Under the pieces are notes generated by a model. It did not search any database and had not been told where the DNA came from. It saw only the letters and a program-made list of their open reading frames with translations. A stretch of DNA of 64,000 bases from Desulfosporosinus orientis DSM 765. Its GTDB lineage: Bacteria; Bacillota; Desulfitobacteriia; Desulfitobacteriales; Desulfitobacteriaceae. A program made the position numbers and the translations under genes. The DNA lies in contig NC_016584.1 of NCBI RefSeq assembly GCF_000235605.1, positions 298,001 through 362,000 of the forward strand. The letters run 5' to 3'. The number at the start of each line of letters is the position of its first letter. The first letter of the stretch is position 1. This document shows positions 16,899-25,414 of the stretch, one piece after another.

Positions 16899-17885
16899 GT
16901 GTGGGATCAGAAAAAGGTCTTAGTTACTGGAGCCGGCGGTTTCATTGGAAGCCACTTGACAGAGGCCTTAGTCAAAGCAAGAGCAAATGTTCGAGTTTTT
17001 CTTCGATATAATTCTAGAGATGGTCGTGGTAATTTAGAGGACTTAGATCCGGGATTATTAGACGGGGTAGAAATCATTACAGGAGATTTACGCGATGCTG
17101 ATGCAATCGAACGAGCAGTAAAAGGGTGTGACACAGTTTTTCACTTAGGGGCATTGGTGGGGATTCCGTATTCTTATCAGAATCCTCGTGAGGTAGTGGA
17201 AACCAATATTATGGGAACCCTTAATATACTCACAGCAGCTCGTGATTATGGAGTAGAGAGGATTGTGAACACTTCAACGAGTGAAGTATATGGATCAGCG
17301 CTGTATGTTCCGATTGATGAGGCGCATCCTTTCCAAGGTCAGTCCCCATATTCAGCCAGTAAAATAGGTGCAGACAAGTTAGCAGAAAGTTTTTATGCCT
17401 CCTATGATTTGCCGGTTGTGACCGTGAGGCCATTTAACTGTTATGGCCCTAGACAATCTGCACGTGCTATCATCCCAACGCTGATAACCCAGGCCTTGGC
17501 ATGTAAAGAAATACGTCTCGGCAACACCGATACTTTGCGGGATTTTACCTATATCGCGGATACGGTAGAAGGCTTTATTAAAGCGGCTCAGAGTCAATCA
17601 GGATTGGGTAAAGCAATCAATATTGGCTCTGGAAGAGAGATTTCTATCGGGCAATTAGCTCAGATTGTTCAAAATACTGTTCAAAGTAATGCAAAAATAG
17701 TTTTTGAAAGGGGGAGAGTCCGACCCAGACGAAGCGAGGTAAGCCGCCTATTAGCAGACAATAGTCTAGCAAAAAAAACGATCGGTTGGGAACCTCGTGT
17801 GTCACTTGAAGAAGGAATTAATTTAACTGTAGTTTGGATCGCTGCCCATATGAATCGATTTCATATAGGAAAATATCAGATATAA
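16899..17885 (+). CDS. LegB-type NDP-sugar 4,6-dehydratase, second copy
   Basis: 328 residues, extended SDR fold. It has VLVTGAGGFIGSHL (about 7-20) for NAD binding, FHLGALVGIPYSY, the STSEVYG strand, SPYSASKIGADKLAE with the YxxxK pair (about 155-159) and GPRQSARAIIPTLI. These match the LegB group that starts legionaminic acid synthesis from a nucleotide-activated GlcNAc, and the protein is closely similar to the product of 32656-33636. Start is GTG 16899, with GGAGG very close (3 nt). It stands apart from the leg operon, between a GT4 gene and spore-surface protein genes. It could supply a different 6-deoxy-4-keto sugar. Confidence 0.8.
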   Translation: MWDQKKVLVTGAGGFIGSHLTEALVKARANVRVFLRYNSRDGRGNLEDLDPGLLDGVEIITGDLRDADAIERAVKGCDTVFHLGALVGIPYSYQNPREVVETNIMGTLNILTAARDYGVERIVNTSTSEVYGSALYVPIDEAHPFQGQSPYSASKIGADKLAESFYASYDLPVVTVRPFNCYGPRQSARAIIPTLITQALACKEIRLGNTDTLRDFTYIADTVEGFIKAAQSQSGLGKAINIGSGREISIGQLAQIVQNTVQSNAKIVFERGRVRPRRSEVSRLLADNSLAKKTIGWEPRVSLEEGINLTVVWIAAHMNRFHIGKYQI

Positions 17886-17975
17886 GTTTAGGTAAGGGAT
17901 CAAATTTTGCTGACACTCATTAGTCAATAATTAGGACAGTCACATCAACTGGAATTATATATCTGTTGCAAATGG

Positions 17976-18002
17976 CTGCTACGATTTTGTGGCAGTTTTT
18001 TT
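17976..18002 (+). terminator. Intrinsic terminator
   Basis: CTGCTAC pairs with GTGGCAG (one G-T pair) around a 6-nt loop and is followed by seven T. It ends the legB-like transcript. Confidence 0.85.
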
Positions 18003-18100
18003 AATTCAAAGCGAATTATAGTTAAAATTGTAGTCACTGCGAAAAACAAGGACACAGTGTAAACAAAGTATTAGCAACATAAATTTCCAAATAATGGGTA

Positions 18101-18128
18101 ACAAAACTAGGACATCTTCAATAAAATA
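18101..18128 (+). promoter_or_regulatory. Putative sigma-K-like promoter
   Basis: AC at 18101-18102, 17 nt, AATAAAATA at 18120-18128. The layout and flanks (AAT, then AAACCTATAATT before the RBS) repeat before the gene at 18601. Confidence 0.45.
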
Positions 18129-18160
18129 AATAAACCTATAATTAGGAGGTAATTGGATGA

Positions 18161-18502
18161 ATGCCATATTTAACAACGGGTTGGTTAGATAATCTATCAG
18201 TTGAAGCACATAAAAACAACGCAAAGTTCTCGATAAGTATTGCAAATGAAGATATTTCCACGGCAGCTATTCAAATTCAGGGATTTTATAAAAGCGGAGC
18301 ATCCAGAGTGAAGTATGTTGAAGAGTTCTTTACTCTTGGAGCTGGAACTATGATTTTAAAAAATTATTTTGTTTTATTTAAAGCCCTAAAATTTAAAATT
18401 TTTATAAGCTCGCCTTTAGTAGAAGTTACTGGATATTGTAAAGACTCTTCTGGAACTCTCGTTTTAAAACAGTTTGAAGTGATGGAAGTTAGTGCCCCGT
18501 AA
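18161..18502 (+). CDS. Single-domain LTTG surface protein (shared N-terminal domain)
   Basis: 113 residues consisting only of the domain shared with the proteins at 18601, 18978 and 40856. Shared positions are LTTG near residue 4, an N four residues later, an IQGFYKSG turn (about 40), a KYVEEFF strand (about 51), and an F-rich strand followed by V-x-V-T/S-x-W/Y-x-K near residue 92. It is the most diverged copy: FEFQF and DAV are not kept. No signal peptide or membrane helix. ATG 18161 with AGGAGGT 10 nt upstream. First gene of a three-gene plus-strand set with a sigma-K-like promoter. Probably a spore-surface component; function unknown. Confidence 0.7.
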   Translation: MPYLTTGWLDNLSVEAHKNNAKFSISIANEDISTAAIQIQGFYKSGASRVKYVEEFFTLGAGTMILKNYFVLFKALKFKIFISSPLVEVTGYCKDSSGTLVLKQFEVMEVSAP

Positions 18503-18540
18503 AACAGAATTTATATTGAAAGAATTGTAAATCTAAAGTA

Positions 18541-18568
18541 ACGAAAACGAGACAAGCACAATACAATA
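18541..18568 (+). promoter_or_regulatory. Putative sigma-K-like promoter
   Basis: AC at 18541-18542, 17 nt, AATACAATA at 18560-18568, followed by the same AACCTATAATT leader and GGGAGG as in the preceding gene. The repeated unit points to duplication of gene plus promoter. Confidence 0.45.
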
Positions 18569-18600
18569 AATGAACCTATAATTTGGGAGGTTTTAAGTAT

Positions 18601-18945
18601 ATGCCTAATTTAACAACGGGTTTGTTGGAAAACACCCCTGTAGCAGGCATCAGACCAAGTTCAACACTCGCGGTTAATATTTCGAATGATGATACTGCTC
18701 CAGCCATGGTTCAGATTCAAGGGTTTCATCAAAGTGGTATGACAAAAGTGTTGTATGTAAATGAACTATTCAATATTCCAGCGGGGGGCGTTGCCTTAAG
18801 AAGCTATTACGCTCAATTTAATGAGTTTGAGTTTCAATTCACAGTTAATTCAGATGCAGTTAATATTACTGCTTGGGGAAAATCTTCAACTGGGAGTTTG
18901 GCAACAGCTCATCGATTAGTAGCCCAAGAAGTTAATCCGTTCTGA
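18601..18945 (+). CDS. Single-domain LTTG surface protein (shared N-terminal domain)
   Basis: 114 residues from ATG 18601 (GGGAGG 10 nt upstream); an upstream frame extension of six residues has no support. Domain marks are LTTGLLENTPVAGIRPSS at the start, NDD near residue 30, IQGFHQSG, YVNELF, YYAQFNEFEFQF (about 70-81), SDAV and AWGKSSTGSL (about 91-100), and AHRLV. It is close to the N-terminus of the collagen-like protein encoded next. No signal peptide. It may be a free partner or cap of the collagen-like protein; this is inference. Confidence 0.75.
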   Translation: MPNLTTGLLENTPVAGIRPSSTLAVNISNDDTAPAMVQIQGFHQSGMTKVLYVNELFNIPAGGVALRSYYAQFNEFEFQFTVNSDAVNITAWGKSSTGSLATAHRLVAQEVNPF

Positions 18946-18977
18946 ATCAAAAAAATATTAGGTAAGGAGACAAGAGA

Positions 18978-20555
18978 ATGCCTGATTTAACAACAGGATT
19001 AATAGAAAATACACCGGTGGCCGGTGTAAGACCTACTTCGACATTTACGATAAAAGCAACTAATGATGATACTGTTGCAGCTACCATTATAATTAGAGGG
19101 TTTTACGTGACAGGGTCTACAAAAACAATGTATGTGTTAGAGCATTTAAATCTGACTCCAGATGCAGTATTAACAAAAGTCTATTACGCACAGTTTGACG
19201 AATTTGAGTTTCAGTTCACTACAAGCTCAGATGCTGTTGAGATTTCGGCTTGGGGCAAAAATGGATCAGGGAGTTTAACGATAGCTCATCGCTTGGTAGC
19301 TGCAGAACTTGACGTATTAGGACCAAGTGTAATTATCGGGGCAACGGGGGCCACAGGAGCCACAGGAGCCACAGGTGCAACAGGAGCAACGGGAGCAACC
19401 GGGGCAACGGGGGCCACAGGAGCCACAGGTGCAACAGGAGCAACGGGAGCAACCGGGGCAACGGGGGCCATAGGAGCCACAGGTGCAACAGGAGCAACGG
19501 GAGCAACAGGAGCCACCGGAGCGACAGGAGCGACAGGCGCGACAGGCGCAACGGGAGCAACCGGGGCAACGGGGGCAACAGGGGCCACAGGAGCAACAGG
19601 AGCAACAGGAGCCACTGGAACCACAGGAGCCACTGGTGCAACAGGAGCAACCGGGGCAACGGGGGCCACAGGAGCGACAGGAGCAACAGGAGCCACGGGA
19701 GCAACAGGAGCCACGGGAGCCACAGGAACCACAGGAGCAACAGGAGCAACAGGAGCCACAGGAGCAACAGGGGCCACAGGAGCAACAGGGGCAACGGGAG
19801 CAACGGGAGCGACAGGAGCAGCAGGAGCAACAGGAGCCACAGGGGCCACAGGAGCAACAGGGGCAACGGGAGCGACGGGAGCGACGGGAGCAACGGGAGC
19901 GACAGGAGCGACAGGAGCAACAGGAGCCACAGGAGCAACCGGGGCGACGGGAGCAACGGGAGCGACGGGAGCAACGGGAGCGACAGGAGCAACAGGAGCA
20001 ACGGGAGCAACAGGAGCCACAGGAGCAACAGGAGCCACAGGAGCAACAGGAGCCACAGGAGCCACAGGGGCGACGGGAGCAACGGGAGCGACAGGAGCCA
20101 CAGGTGCAACCGGAGCCAAAGGAGCCACAGGAGCAACTGGATCACCAACCCTAGCTTTCAATAATGCAACTGGCCCAATCGATGTTTACAACCCGCCAGG
20201 AGTACCATTAAACACCGAAGTTACAGTTGTCAGTGTCACTCAAAGCGTTGTGGTAAACCAGGAACTCAAAATTGATTACGCTTTAGATCTTGATTTCACT
20301 GTTACTGCGAACTGGTCGTATACTTTTGAAATTCGATTATATCGGGATGCAACGCTGATTCAAACTAGAACAGATCAACAAAGCGGATCACCTGCAGGCA
20401 CTGAAACACTTCTAATTTCAGACACATTTGTGGATACAGCCCCAGCAACTACTGCAAGTACAACGTATAGTGTTAGAGCCATTTTAACGGCACAATCTAA
20501 CGTTACTTCAGTAGCTACAGGAAATAATATTAATTTAAACATCATCACATTTTAA
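18978..20555 (+). CDS. BclA-like collagen-repeat surface protein
   Basis: 525 residues in three parts: the shared LTTG domain (1 to about 113), 89 uninterrupted Gly-X-Y triplets (residues 121-387, nearly all GAT, with single GAI, GAA and GAK and two GTT), and a C-terminal domain of about 137 residues ([15 protein letters not shown] to NINLNIITF). The plan matches exosporium filament proteins such as BclA: anchor, collagen stalk, globular head. Threonine in nearly every Y position offers many O-glycosylation sites. It sits close to glycosyltransferases and LegB. ATG 18978 follows TAAGGAG. 32 nt after the preceding gene, so probably on its transcript; a strong terminator follows. Confidence 0.85.
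   Translation: MPDLTTGLIENTPVAGVRPTSTFTIKATNDDTVAATIIIRGFYVTGSTKTMYVLEHLNLTPDAVLTKVYYAQFDEFEFQFTTSSDAVEISAWGKNGSGSLTIAHRLVAAELDVLGPSVIIGATGATGATGATGATGATGATGATGATGATGATGATGATGATGAIGATGATGATGATGATGATGATGATGATGATGATGATGATGATGATGATGTTGATGATGATGATGATGATGATGATGATGATGATGTTGATGATGATGATGATGATGATGATGATGAAGATGATGATGATGATGATGATGATGATGATGATGATGATGATGATGATGATGATGATGATGATGATGATGATGATGATGATGATGATGATGATGATGAKGATGATGSPTLAFNNATGPIDVYNPPGVPLNTEVTVVSVTQSVVVNQELKIDYALDLDFTVTANWSYTFEIRLYRDATLIQTRTDQQSGSPAGTETLLISDTFVDTAPATTASTTYSVRAILTAQSNVTSVATGNNINLNIITF
19338..20138 (+). repeat. Collagen-type Gly-Ala-Thr repeat tract
   Basis: 801 bp encoding 89 Gly-X-Y triplets. At the DNA level there are higher-order units, for example a 54-bp unit repeated near 19401 and 19455. 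Such tracts vary in length between strains and are prone to misassembly. Confidence 0.9.
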
Positions 20556-20583
20556 AATATAAAATCTTTACAATTTTGATAAT

Positions 20584-20611
20584 AAAAACGCGGCCTAACG
20601 GTCGCGTTTTT
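20584..20611 (+). terminator. Intrinsic terminator of the collagen-like gene
   Basis: AAAAACGCG and CGCGTTTTT pair around GGCCTAACGGT, ending in a T-run. The group IIC intron begins 9 nt after this stem, which is the target choice known for class C introns. Confidence 0.9.
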
Positions 20612-21574
20612 ATTTTATTGTGCGCCCGGTATGGGCATTATCTTGTGAGGTGAAAGTCCTCATCGGTGAAGGTAGCAGTAACCGTAGCTTAACGCAAGGG
20701 TGCTCGCCGCGAGGCGAGATCTAAAGAAAGCGGGCGGCAAACCTCCGGACCGAGGACCACGAACCCCAGGTGAGGCTGGCGGTAGTTGGACGAGCTTGCA
20801 TTACAAAGCAAAGTCCTTGCTATCGAAGACTATCGCTAGTAAATGGGGCGGGTAGATGGAGGGAAAGACAATGTTCTTACCCGGGGAGATCTGCCATCGA
20901 CGAAGTTACTTCGTAACCTGTATCGAGAGATGCGATTGGGGCGGCAGAAGTCAACAGAGGACATAGTTGCTTTTGGGTAGCTAACGAAAGTGAGGGTCCG
21001 AACATCAAGTGAGGGATGAAATTCGGCAAGCTCGAATTCAAAGCATAGACTGCAGAATACTGCGCAAGAAGCCTTCCGGTGGCAGGAAGTGGTGAATACA
21101 CAAGGGGCCATCGGCCAAGGGCCGAGTTTTGAGACGGCGCAAACCAGAGGAACAACCCCGAACGAAGGTACCGGACTGCTAGAGAAGATGCTGGAGCGAG
21201 AAAACATGCTCTGGGCTCTACAGCTAGTTCAGAATAACCAGGGTGCTTTGGAAATTGATGGTATGACGGTAAAAGACCTCCGGCAACATATCATCGATAA
21301 CTGGATTAACATCAAGGAAAATTTGCTCAAAGGAACCTATAGATCAAGTCCTGTCAGGAGGGTTGCAATCCGCAAACCAGATGACCGAACTAGGAATTTA
21401 GGAATTGCCACTGCCTTAGACCGTCTACTCCAGCAGGCACTCACCCAAGTATTAACCCCAATTTTTAACCCGGACTTTTCCCCATATAGCTATGGATTTA
21501 GACCGGGAAAAAGGGGACACGGCGTGGTACGCTGCTGGAGAGGGTCCTCCTCCCCGTGCACCTAGCGCCGCAGG

Positions 21575-21606
21575 AGGCCCGTTTGCAAGGGGATGCAAAC
21601 GGGCCT
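21575..21606. repeat. Perfect hairpin at first RT deletion junction
   Basis: A 13-bp perfect inverted repeat, AGGCCCGTTTGCA with TGCAAACGGGCCT, around a 6-nt loop. It replaces roughly 25 expected RT codons. Confidence 0.85.
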
Positions 21607-21772
21607 AAAAGACGCCGACTTGGCCTGGTTCTTTGATCGTGTAAACCACGACATACTAATGGTCAGAATAGCTTGGAAAGTAAAGGTCAAGCGAGTTCTA
21701 AAACTCATTCGCTCCTATCTGGAAGCAGGCGTACTCCTTAATGGAGTTACGGTCAAGTCAGAAGAAGGCGCG

Positions 21773-21799
21773 TTCAAGCGACAGAAACTGTCGCTTGAA
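21773..21799. repeat. Perfect hairpin at second RT deletion junction
   Basis: A 12-bp perfect inverted repeat, TTCAAGCGACAG with CTGTCGCTTGAA, around AAA. It lies where the RT frame loses similarity. Confidence 0.85.
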
Positions 21800-21992
21800 T
21801 AGCAGCTATGCTGCACAGAAGATGAGGGCAGGTCCCTCGGAATCGCTATGCAGGTAGAGGTTCCAAACCACCTTAAGCTGCTTTGGTCAAAAGCCATGGT
21901 GGTGAGCGTTAAGGAAAAGGCGAGGCATGACTTCGTTAGGTAGGTGCTATGGAGAAGAATACAGATGAACCGCTGTATACCGAACGGTACGT

Positions 21993-22874
21993 CAGACTGT
22001 CTAACGATTCATTTCTTATCAGTTTGATACACGGTGTTTTTAATTTGTTTGTGCTAAACAAAACAAGCGTTCCATTCGGGCATATAAAAGCCAACATTTT
22101 ATACTGCAAGATTCTTGAACTTTTCCGCTAATTCTTGGGCAGAATACATGCATAATAATCGCTTAAGATTATAAGCGATAAACATTGATGCTGATTCAGC
22201 AGTTACATTTTCAAGTTCCCTACGTAAAAAATAAGAACACCCAAAGGTTCGTTTTACTGTTCCAAACGGATCTCTTGAGACGCTGGACATGTATAGATAT
22301 CTTAGTTTTTCTTTATAACCATCGGTACTTTCGGTTATGCAATTATGTTTACTGTTTTGCGCTCAGATTTTGGTTCCATCAATAGCAACTATTCTTCCAT
22401 CTATTAAGCCCCAACCTTTTAAAATTAGGGTCAATTCCCTTAAGACAGTACGAAAAGCTTTCTTACTTTCCGTCACAAAACTAGCAATAGTACCATGATC
22501 AGGTTGAATAGAATTTATTAACCACATCAATTCTAGAGTTCTTTTAGCTTCAACTTCAAGTTTTCTTAAAGACCTAATTTTATTTAAATAACCATAGATA
22601 TGAATTTTCAATAAATCCGTTCTCCTATATGGAGACTACCCTCGGTTATTTCCGCAGTACTCTTTGAATCCGAGTGCAAACAAATCTAGGGAGTCTACAT
22701 AGGCATCAATAACTCGTACAGGATTTTCTGAATCAATCATTTCATCCAAAGATGTCATTATTACTTTTATCTGATTCCTGTCATCGCCAGTTATATATGC
22801 CATTGCATATTGCCCTCCGATAAATATCTATTAGTAATTCAATTTTATCATTTACGCTGTTGTTAGACAGTCTG
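21993..22874 (-). mobile_element. Decayed IS1182-type insertion sequence
   Basis: 882 bp bounded by perfect 13-bp terminal inverted repeats, CAGACTGTCTAAC and GTTAGACAGTCTG, and flanked on both sides by ACGT (21989-21992 and 22875-22878), a 4-bp palindromic target duplication. The minus-strand transposase is broken. Removing the element and one ACGT restores the intron domain V sequence GGTACGTACGG, which proves insertion into the intron. Confidence 0.9.
22099..22803 (-). pseudogene. IS1182-family transposase, broken
   Basis: From ATG 22803 the frame reads MAYITGDDRNQ, then PVRVIDAYVDSLDLFALGF, typical of the DUF772 N-terminus. A stop replaces the Arg before SPYRRTDLLK. It continues IYGYLNKIRSLRKLE to IVAIDGTKI, meets a second stop, and after a large internal deletion ends SVSRDPFGTVKRTFGCSYF and IAYNLKRLL, the C-terminal E-loop region. 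Two nonsense codons plus the deletion make it inactive; a full-length family member in the genome could still move it by its repeats. Confidence 0.9.
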
Positions 22875-22997
22875 ACGTACGGTGATGAGAGAAGACGGCG
22901 GAGAAACTCTGCCTCTTACTCGATTTCTTTGTGATTTGTCCCCTTTGAATCAGTCTTGAATATTATGTAATAGATTATTTTTAAAGGGGATTTGAAA

Positions 22998-24116
22998 ATG
23001 GTTAGTAAGAAAATCACAGTTAGTCTGTGTATTATCGTTAAGAATGAAGAAAAAACAATCAGCCGTTGTCTCGATTCTGTCAAAGATATTTGCGATGAGA
23101 TAATTATTGTTGATACCGGTTCGTCAGATCAAACCAAAGAGATTGTTAAGAAGTATCCAGTCAAAATATTAGATTTTGCCTGGATCGACGACTTTGCTGC
23201 TGCCCGCAATTTTGCTTTCAGTCAGGCAACCATGGATTATATCCTCTGGCTGGATGCAGATGATGTTTTGAGGATTGAAGATCAAGAAAAAATTTTAAAA
23301 CTTATGAAAAATTTAGATCCGTATGTAGACGCTGTGAGTATGCTTTACCATTATGCCTTTGATCAGCATGGAAACGTCTCGTTTAGTTTCCGGAGAAATC
23401 GCTTGGTTAAAAGGGATAAAAACTTTCGTTGGGTTGGGGCAGTACACGAGTATTTGGAAGTGTCAGGTAATATCTTGAACTCGGACATTTGTGTGACCCA
23501 TAAGCGGATGCAAGGTCATAGTTCGGATCGCAACCTAAAGATATTTGAGAGGCGAAGAGAGAAGGGTGAGTCGTTTTCTCCGCGGGATTTATATTATTAT
23601 GGCAATGAATTGTTCGATCATAGACTCTATAGTAGAGCAGTTGAAGTTTATCAAGAGTTTTTACAGACCGGACAGGGCTGGGTTGAGGACGAAATCTCTG
23701 CATGTGGGAAACTAGCGGATTGTTTTAAGGAGTTAGGAGAAACAGAAAAACAACTTGAATATTGCTACAAATCCTTCAATTATGCCTCTCCTAGAGCCGA
23801 ATTTTGCTGCCGGTTAGGTTTTTATTTTCTAAATGCTAAGCAGTATGAACAAGGGGCTTTCTGGTATAAACTGGCTGCTCGATTAGAAAAACCCATTGGT
23901 AATTCGGGATTCATGATTGAAGCTTGTTGGACATGGTTACCCCATTTACAGTTGTGCGTTTGCTATGATCGTTTAGGTAAACATGAATTAGCCTATGAGC
24001 ATAACGAGATTGCTAGGGAGTATAGTCCAGAAAATGCTCAGGTTCTCTATAACAAGAAGTATTTTGAAGAGGTTTTAGGTATAGGAACTAAAAAACAAGA
24101 AATCGGGCAAGTGTAG
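22998..24116 (+). CDS. Family 2 glycosyltransferase with TPR tail
   Basis: 372 residues from ATG 22998 (AAAGGGG 9 nt upstream). GT2 motifs are LCIIVKNEE (about 10-18), IIIVDTGSSD (about 35-44) and WLDADD (about 84-89), then WVGAVHEYLE. From about 195 to 355 a TPR-like part (DLYYYGNELFDHRLYSRAVE, CCRLGFYFLNAKQYEQGAFW) is closely similar to the C-terminus of the protein at 25415. A terminator follows. It is downstream of the group II intron remnant, whose insertion may have separated it from its former promoter. Substrates unknown. Confidence 0.85.
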   Translation: MVSKKITVSLCIIVKNEEKTISRCLDSVKDICDEIIIVDTGSSDQTKEIVKKYPVKILDFAWIDDFAAARNFAFSQATMDYILWLDADDVLRIEDQEKILKLMKNLDPYVDAVSMLYHYAFDQHGNVSFSFRRNRLVKRDKNFRWVGAVHEYLEVSGNILNSDICVTHKRMQGHSSDRNLKIFERRREKGESFSPRDLYYYGNELFDHRLYSRAVEVYQEFLQTGQGWVEDEISACGKLADCFKELGETEKQLEYCYKSFNYASPRAEFCCRLGFYFLNAKQYEQGAFWYKLAARLEKPIGNSGFMIEACWTWLPHLQLCVCYDRLGKHELAYEHNEIAREYSPENAQVLYNKKYFEEVLGIGTKKQEIGQV

Positions 24117-24158
24117 AGAAGGGTATAATACCCAGTATAGTTGATATAGGTGACAAGA

Positions 24159-24184
24159 GAACCCGCAGGACGGGTTCTTGTTTT
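24159..24184 (+). terminator. Intrinsic terminator
   Basis: GAACCCG pairs with CGGGTTC around CAGGA, followed by TTGTTTT. Confidence 0.8.
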
Positions 24185-24201
24185 GGGTACAATACTCTTT
24201 T

Positions 24202-25197
24202 TTAACTTTTAATCCCTATTACAAAAGGAAAACGATTTCTAATGACAGCAATTATAGGAATTGAAATAGCTAAAACTGCTGTAGTATATATCAATCCTTT
24301 CATAGGGTCTGAATTTATCATCAACGACCCTAATGTGGGGATTCTGCTGATACACACGCGTAATAAAAGAAGGAGAGTAAAATGCGTGCAAAGTATGATT
24401 AATGAGTTTCTGCCTAAATATTGAAATATATTTGATACAAAATTAATATATTGAAGCCTTTGAGATAATTTTAAATATAAGTAAATGTTTACTAGTGCCG
24501 AGATATAAAAATAAATTGGGTTTCCATATCTCATAAAATACATAGAAACCGTTGTATTGAAGTAAATAGGAATTATGAAACTAATAAGAATACAGGATAC
24601 TATTACCATTTTGCTAATTCTTGGCGACCTACTGCTTGAGACAAAATCACCTAATCCATAAAAGGAAGTTCCGATAAAAGCAATACTAAGCCCAAAGGGT
24701 AAAGTAATATTTTTATAACTTAACCAAAATCCTAGAAGTGTGATGATTAGAAGTCCTAAAAAAGAATACTTTCTGTCGGGTAATTGGGAAACTCCATAGA
24801 AGATAATCTCCACAATAAATAAGCAAATTAAGAACCATAATGGATCATTCCAAAGTACTCTTTTTCCTATATAGAAAAATTTGAATAGTTCTGACCTTAT
24901 CGGAAGATTACTCTTAAATCTTATAATGTCAATTAAAACTGTAATAATCGAAAAAGAAAGATAGGGTATAATTAGTGTATTTGTTTTTCTGGTAATTAAC
25001 TGTCTAAAACTCTTATTTTTAACTAAAGCATTTAAATAGCCAGAGATAAAGAAAAACAAAGGCATATGAAAAGAATAAATATATTTAGTGATATATGAGA
25101 AATCATTAAAACTAGTTAATAATAAGTTGGAATGCCCCCACACGACTAAAAAGATTCCAATGCCTTTAAGGATATCGATCCATGCTACCCTTCTCAT
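24202..25197 (-). CDS. Acyltransferase-3 family membrane O-acyltransferase
   Basis: 331 residues from ATG 25197, preceded by GAGAGAGG at 9 nt; the longer frame to 25329 lacks support. The N-terminus MRRVAWIDILKGIGIFLVVW followed by GH (about 21-22) and SFHMPLFFFISGYL is the acyltransferase-3 signature, the His being catalytic in the family. About ten hydrophobic helices span the rest. Such enzymes O-acetylate sugars at the membrane, so it may acetylate the surface glycan made by this locus; the actual acceptor is unknown. It is convergent with 22998 and divergent from 25415. Confidence 0.85.
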   Translation of the reverse strand: MRRVAWIDILKGIGIFLVVWGHSNLLLTSFNDFSYITKYIYSFHMPLFFFISGYLNALVKNKSFRQLITRKTNTLIIPYLSFSIITVLIDIIRFKSNLPIRSELFKFFYIGKRVLWNDPLWFLICLFIVEIIFYGVSQLPDRKYSFLGLLIITLLGFWLSYKNITLPFGLSIAFIGTSFYGLGDFVSSSRSPRISKMVIVSCILISFIIPIYFNTTVSMYFMRYGNPIYFYISALVNIYLYLKLSQRLQYINFVSNIFQYLGRNSLIILCTHFTLLLLLRVCISRIPTLGSLMINSDPMKGLIYTTAVLAISIPIIAVIRNRFPFVIGIKS

Positions 25198-25414
25198 AGA
25201 ATTGACCTCTCTCTCGAACCGTTCAATAACTAAGCGTATTAATATTAATTGAATTATATTCCATTCAATACACATGCGAGGATTAATCAATAAAATTGTA
25301 TAGCCGCACATACGAGGAGATAAAAACATAACGTATAATAGTCCCGGTCATTTTTGGATGCATGCAATGTTATCATGTTTTTTAACCTAAATTAATAAAT
25401 AGGTGAGTGAATCT

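Larger units (their letters stand above)
21089..21802 (+). pseudogene. ltrA: Group II intron reverse transcriptase/maturase, broken
   Basis: The first fragment (21089-21565) covers the RT N-terminus through SPYSYGFRPGKRGHG (RT0-RT2). After a stop and a hairpin, a second fragment (21593-21802) carries FFDRVNHDILM and VLKLIRSYLEAG, then ends at VKSEEG, just before the QGG block. The YADD catalytic motif, thumb and maturase domain are missing. About 25 codons are lost at the first junction and the whole C-terminus at the second. It cannot supply RT or maturase activity. Confidence 0.9.
20620..22924 (+). mobile_element. Degenerate group IIC intron interrupted by an IS
   Basis: The 5' end GTGCGCCCGGTATGGGC and the following ribozyme core resemble the Oceanobacillus iheyensis class C intron. 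It lies directly after a transcription terminator, as class C introns do. The internal ORF is a broken reverse transcriptase. Domain V starts at about 21969 (GAACCGCTGTATACCGAACG), is cut by an IS at 21993-22874 and resumes ACGTACGGTGATGAGAG; domain VI ends near CTTACTCGAT at about 22924. The ends are estimated from homology. It should no longer splice or move. Confidence 0.85.

Noticed and set aside
19286-20161. Long minus-strand ORF rich in Ala-Pro-Val and other frames across the collagen tract
   Set aside because: Mirror frames of the GC-rich Gly-Ala-Thr repeat; no ribosome site, no family, and the plus-strand frame has flanking domains.
20836-21207. Minus-strand ORFs within the intron 5' region
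   Set aside because: They lie in the ribozyme domains of the group II intron and have no family match.
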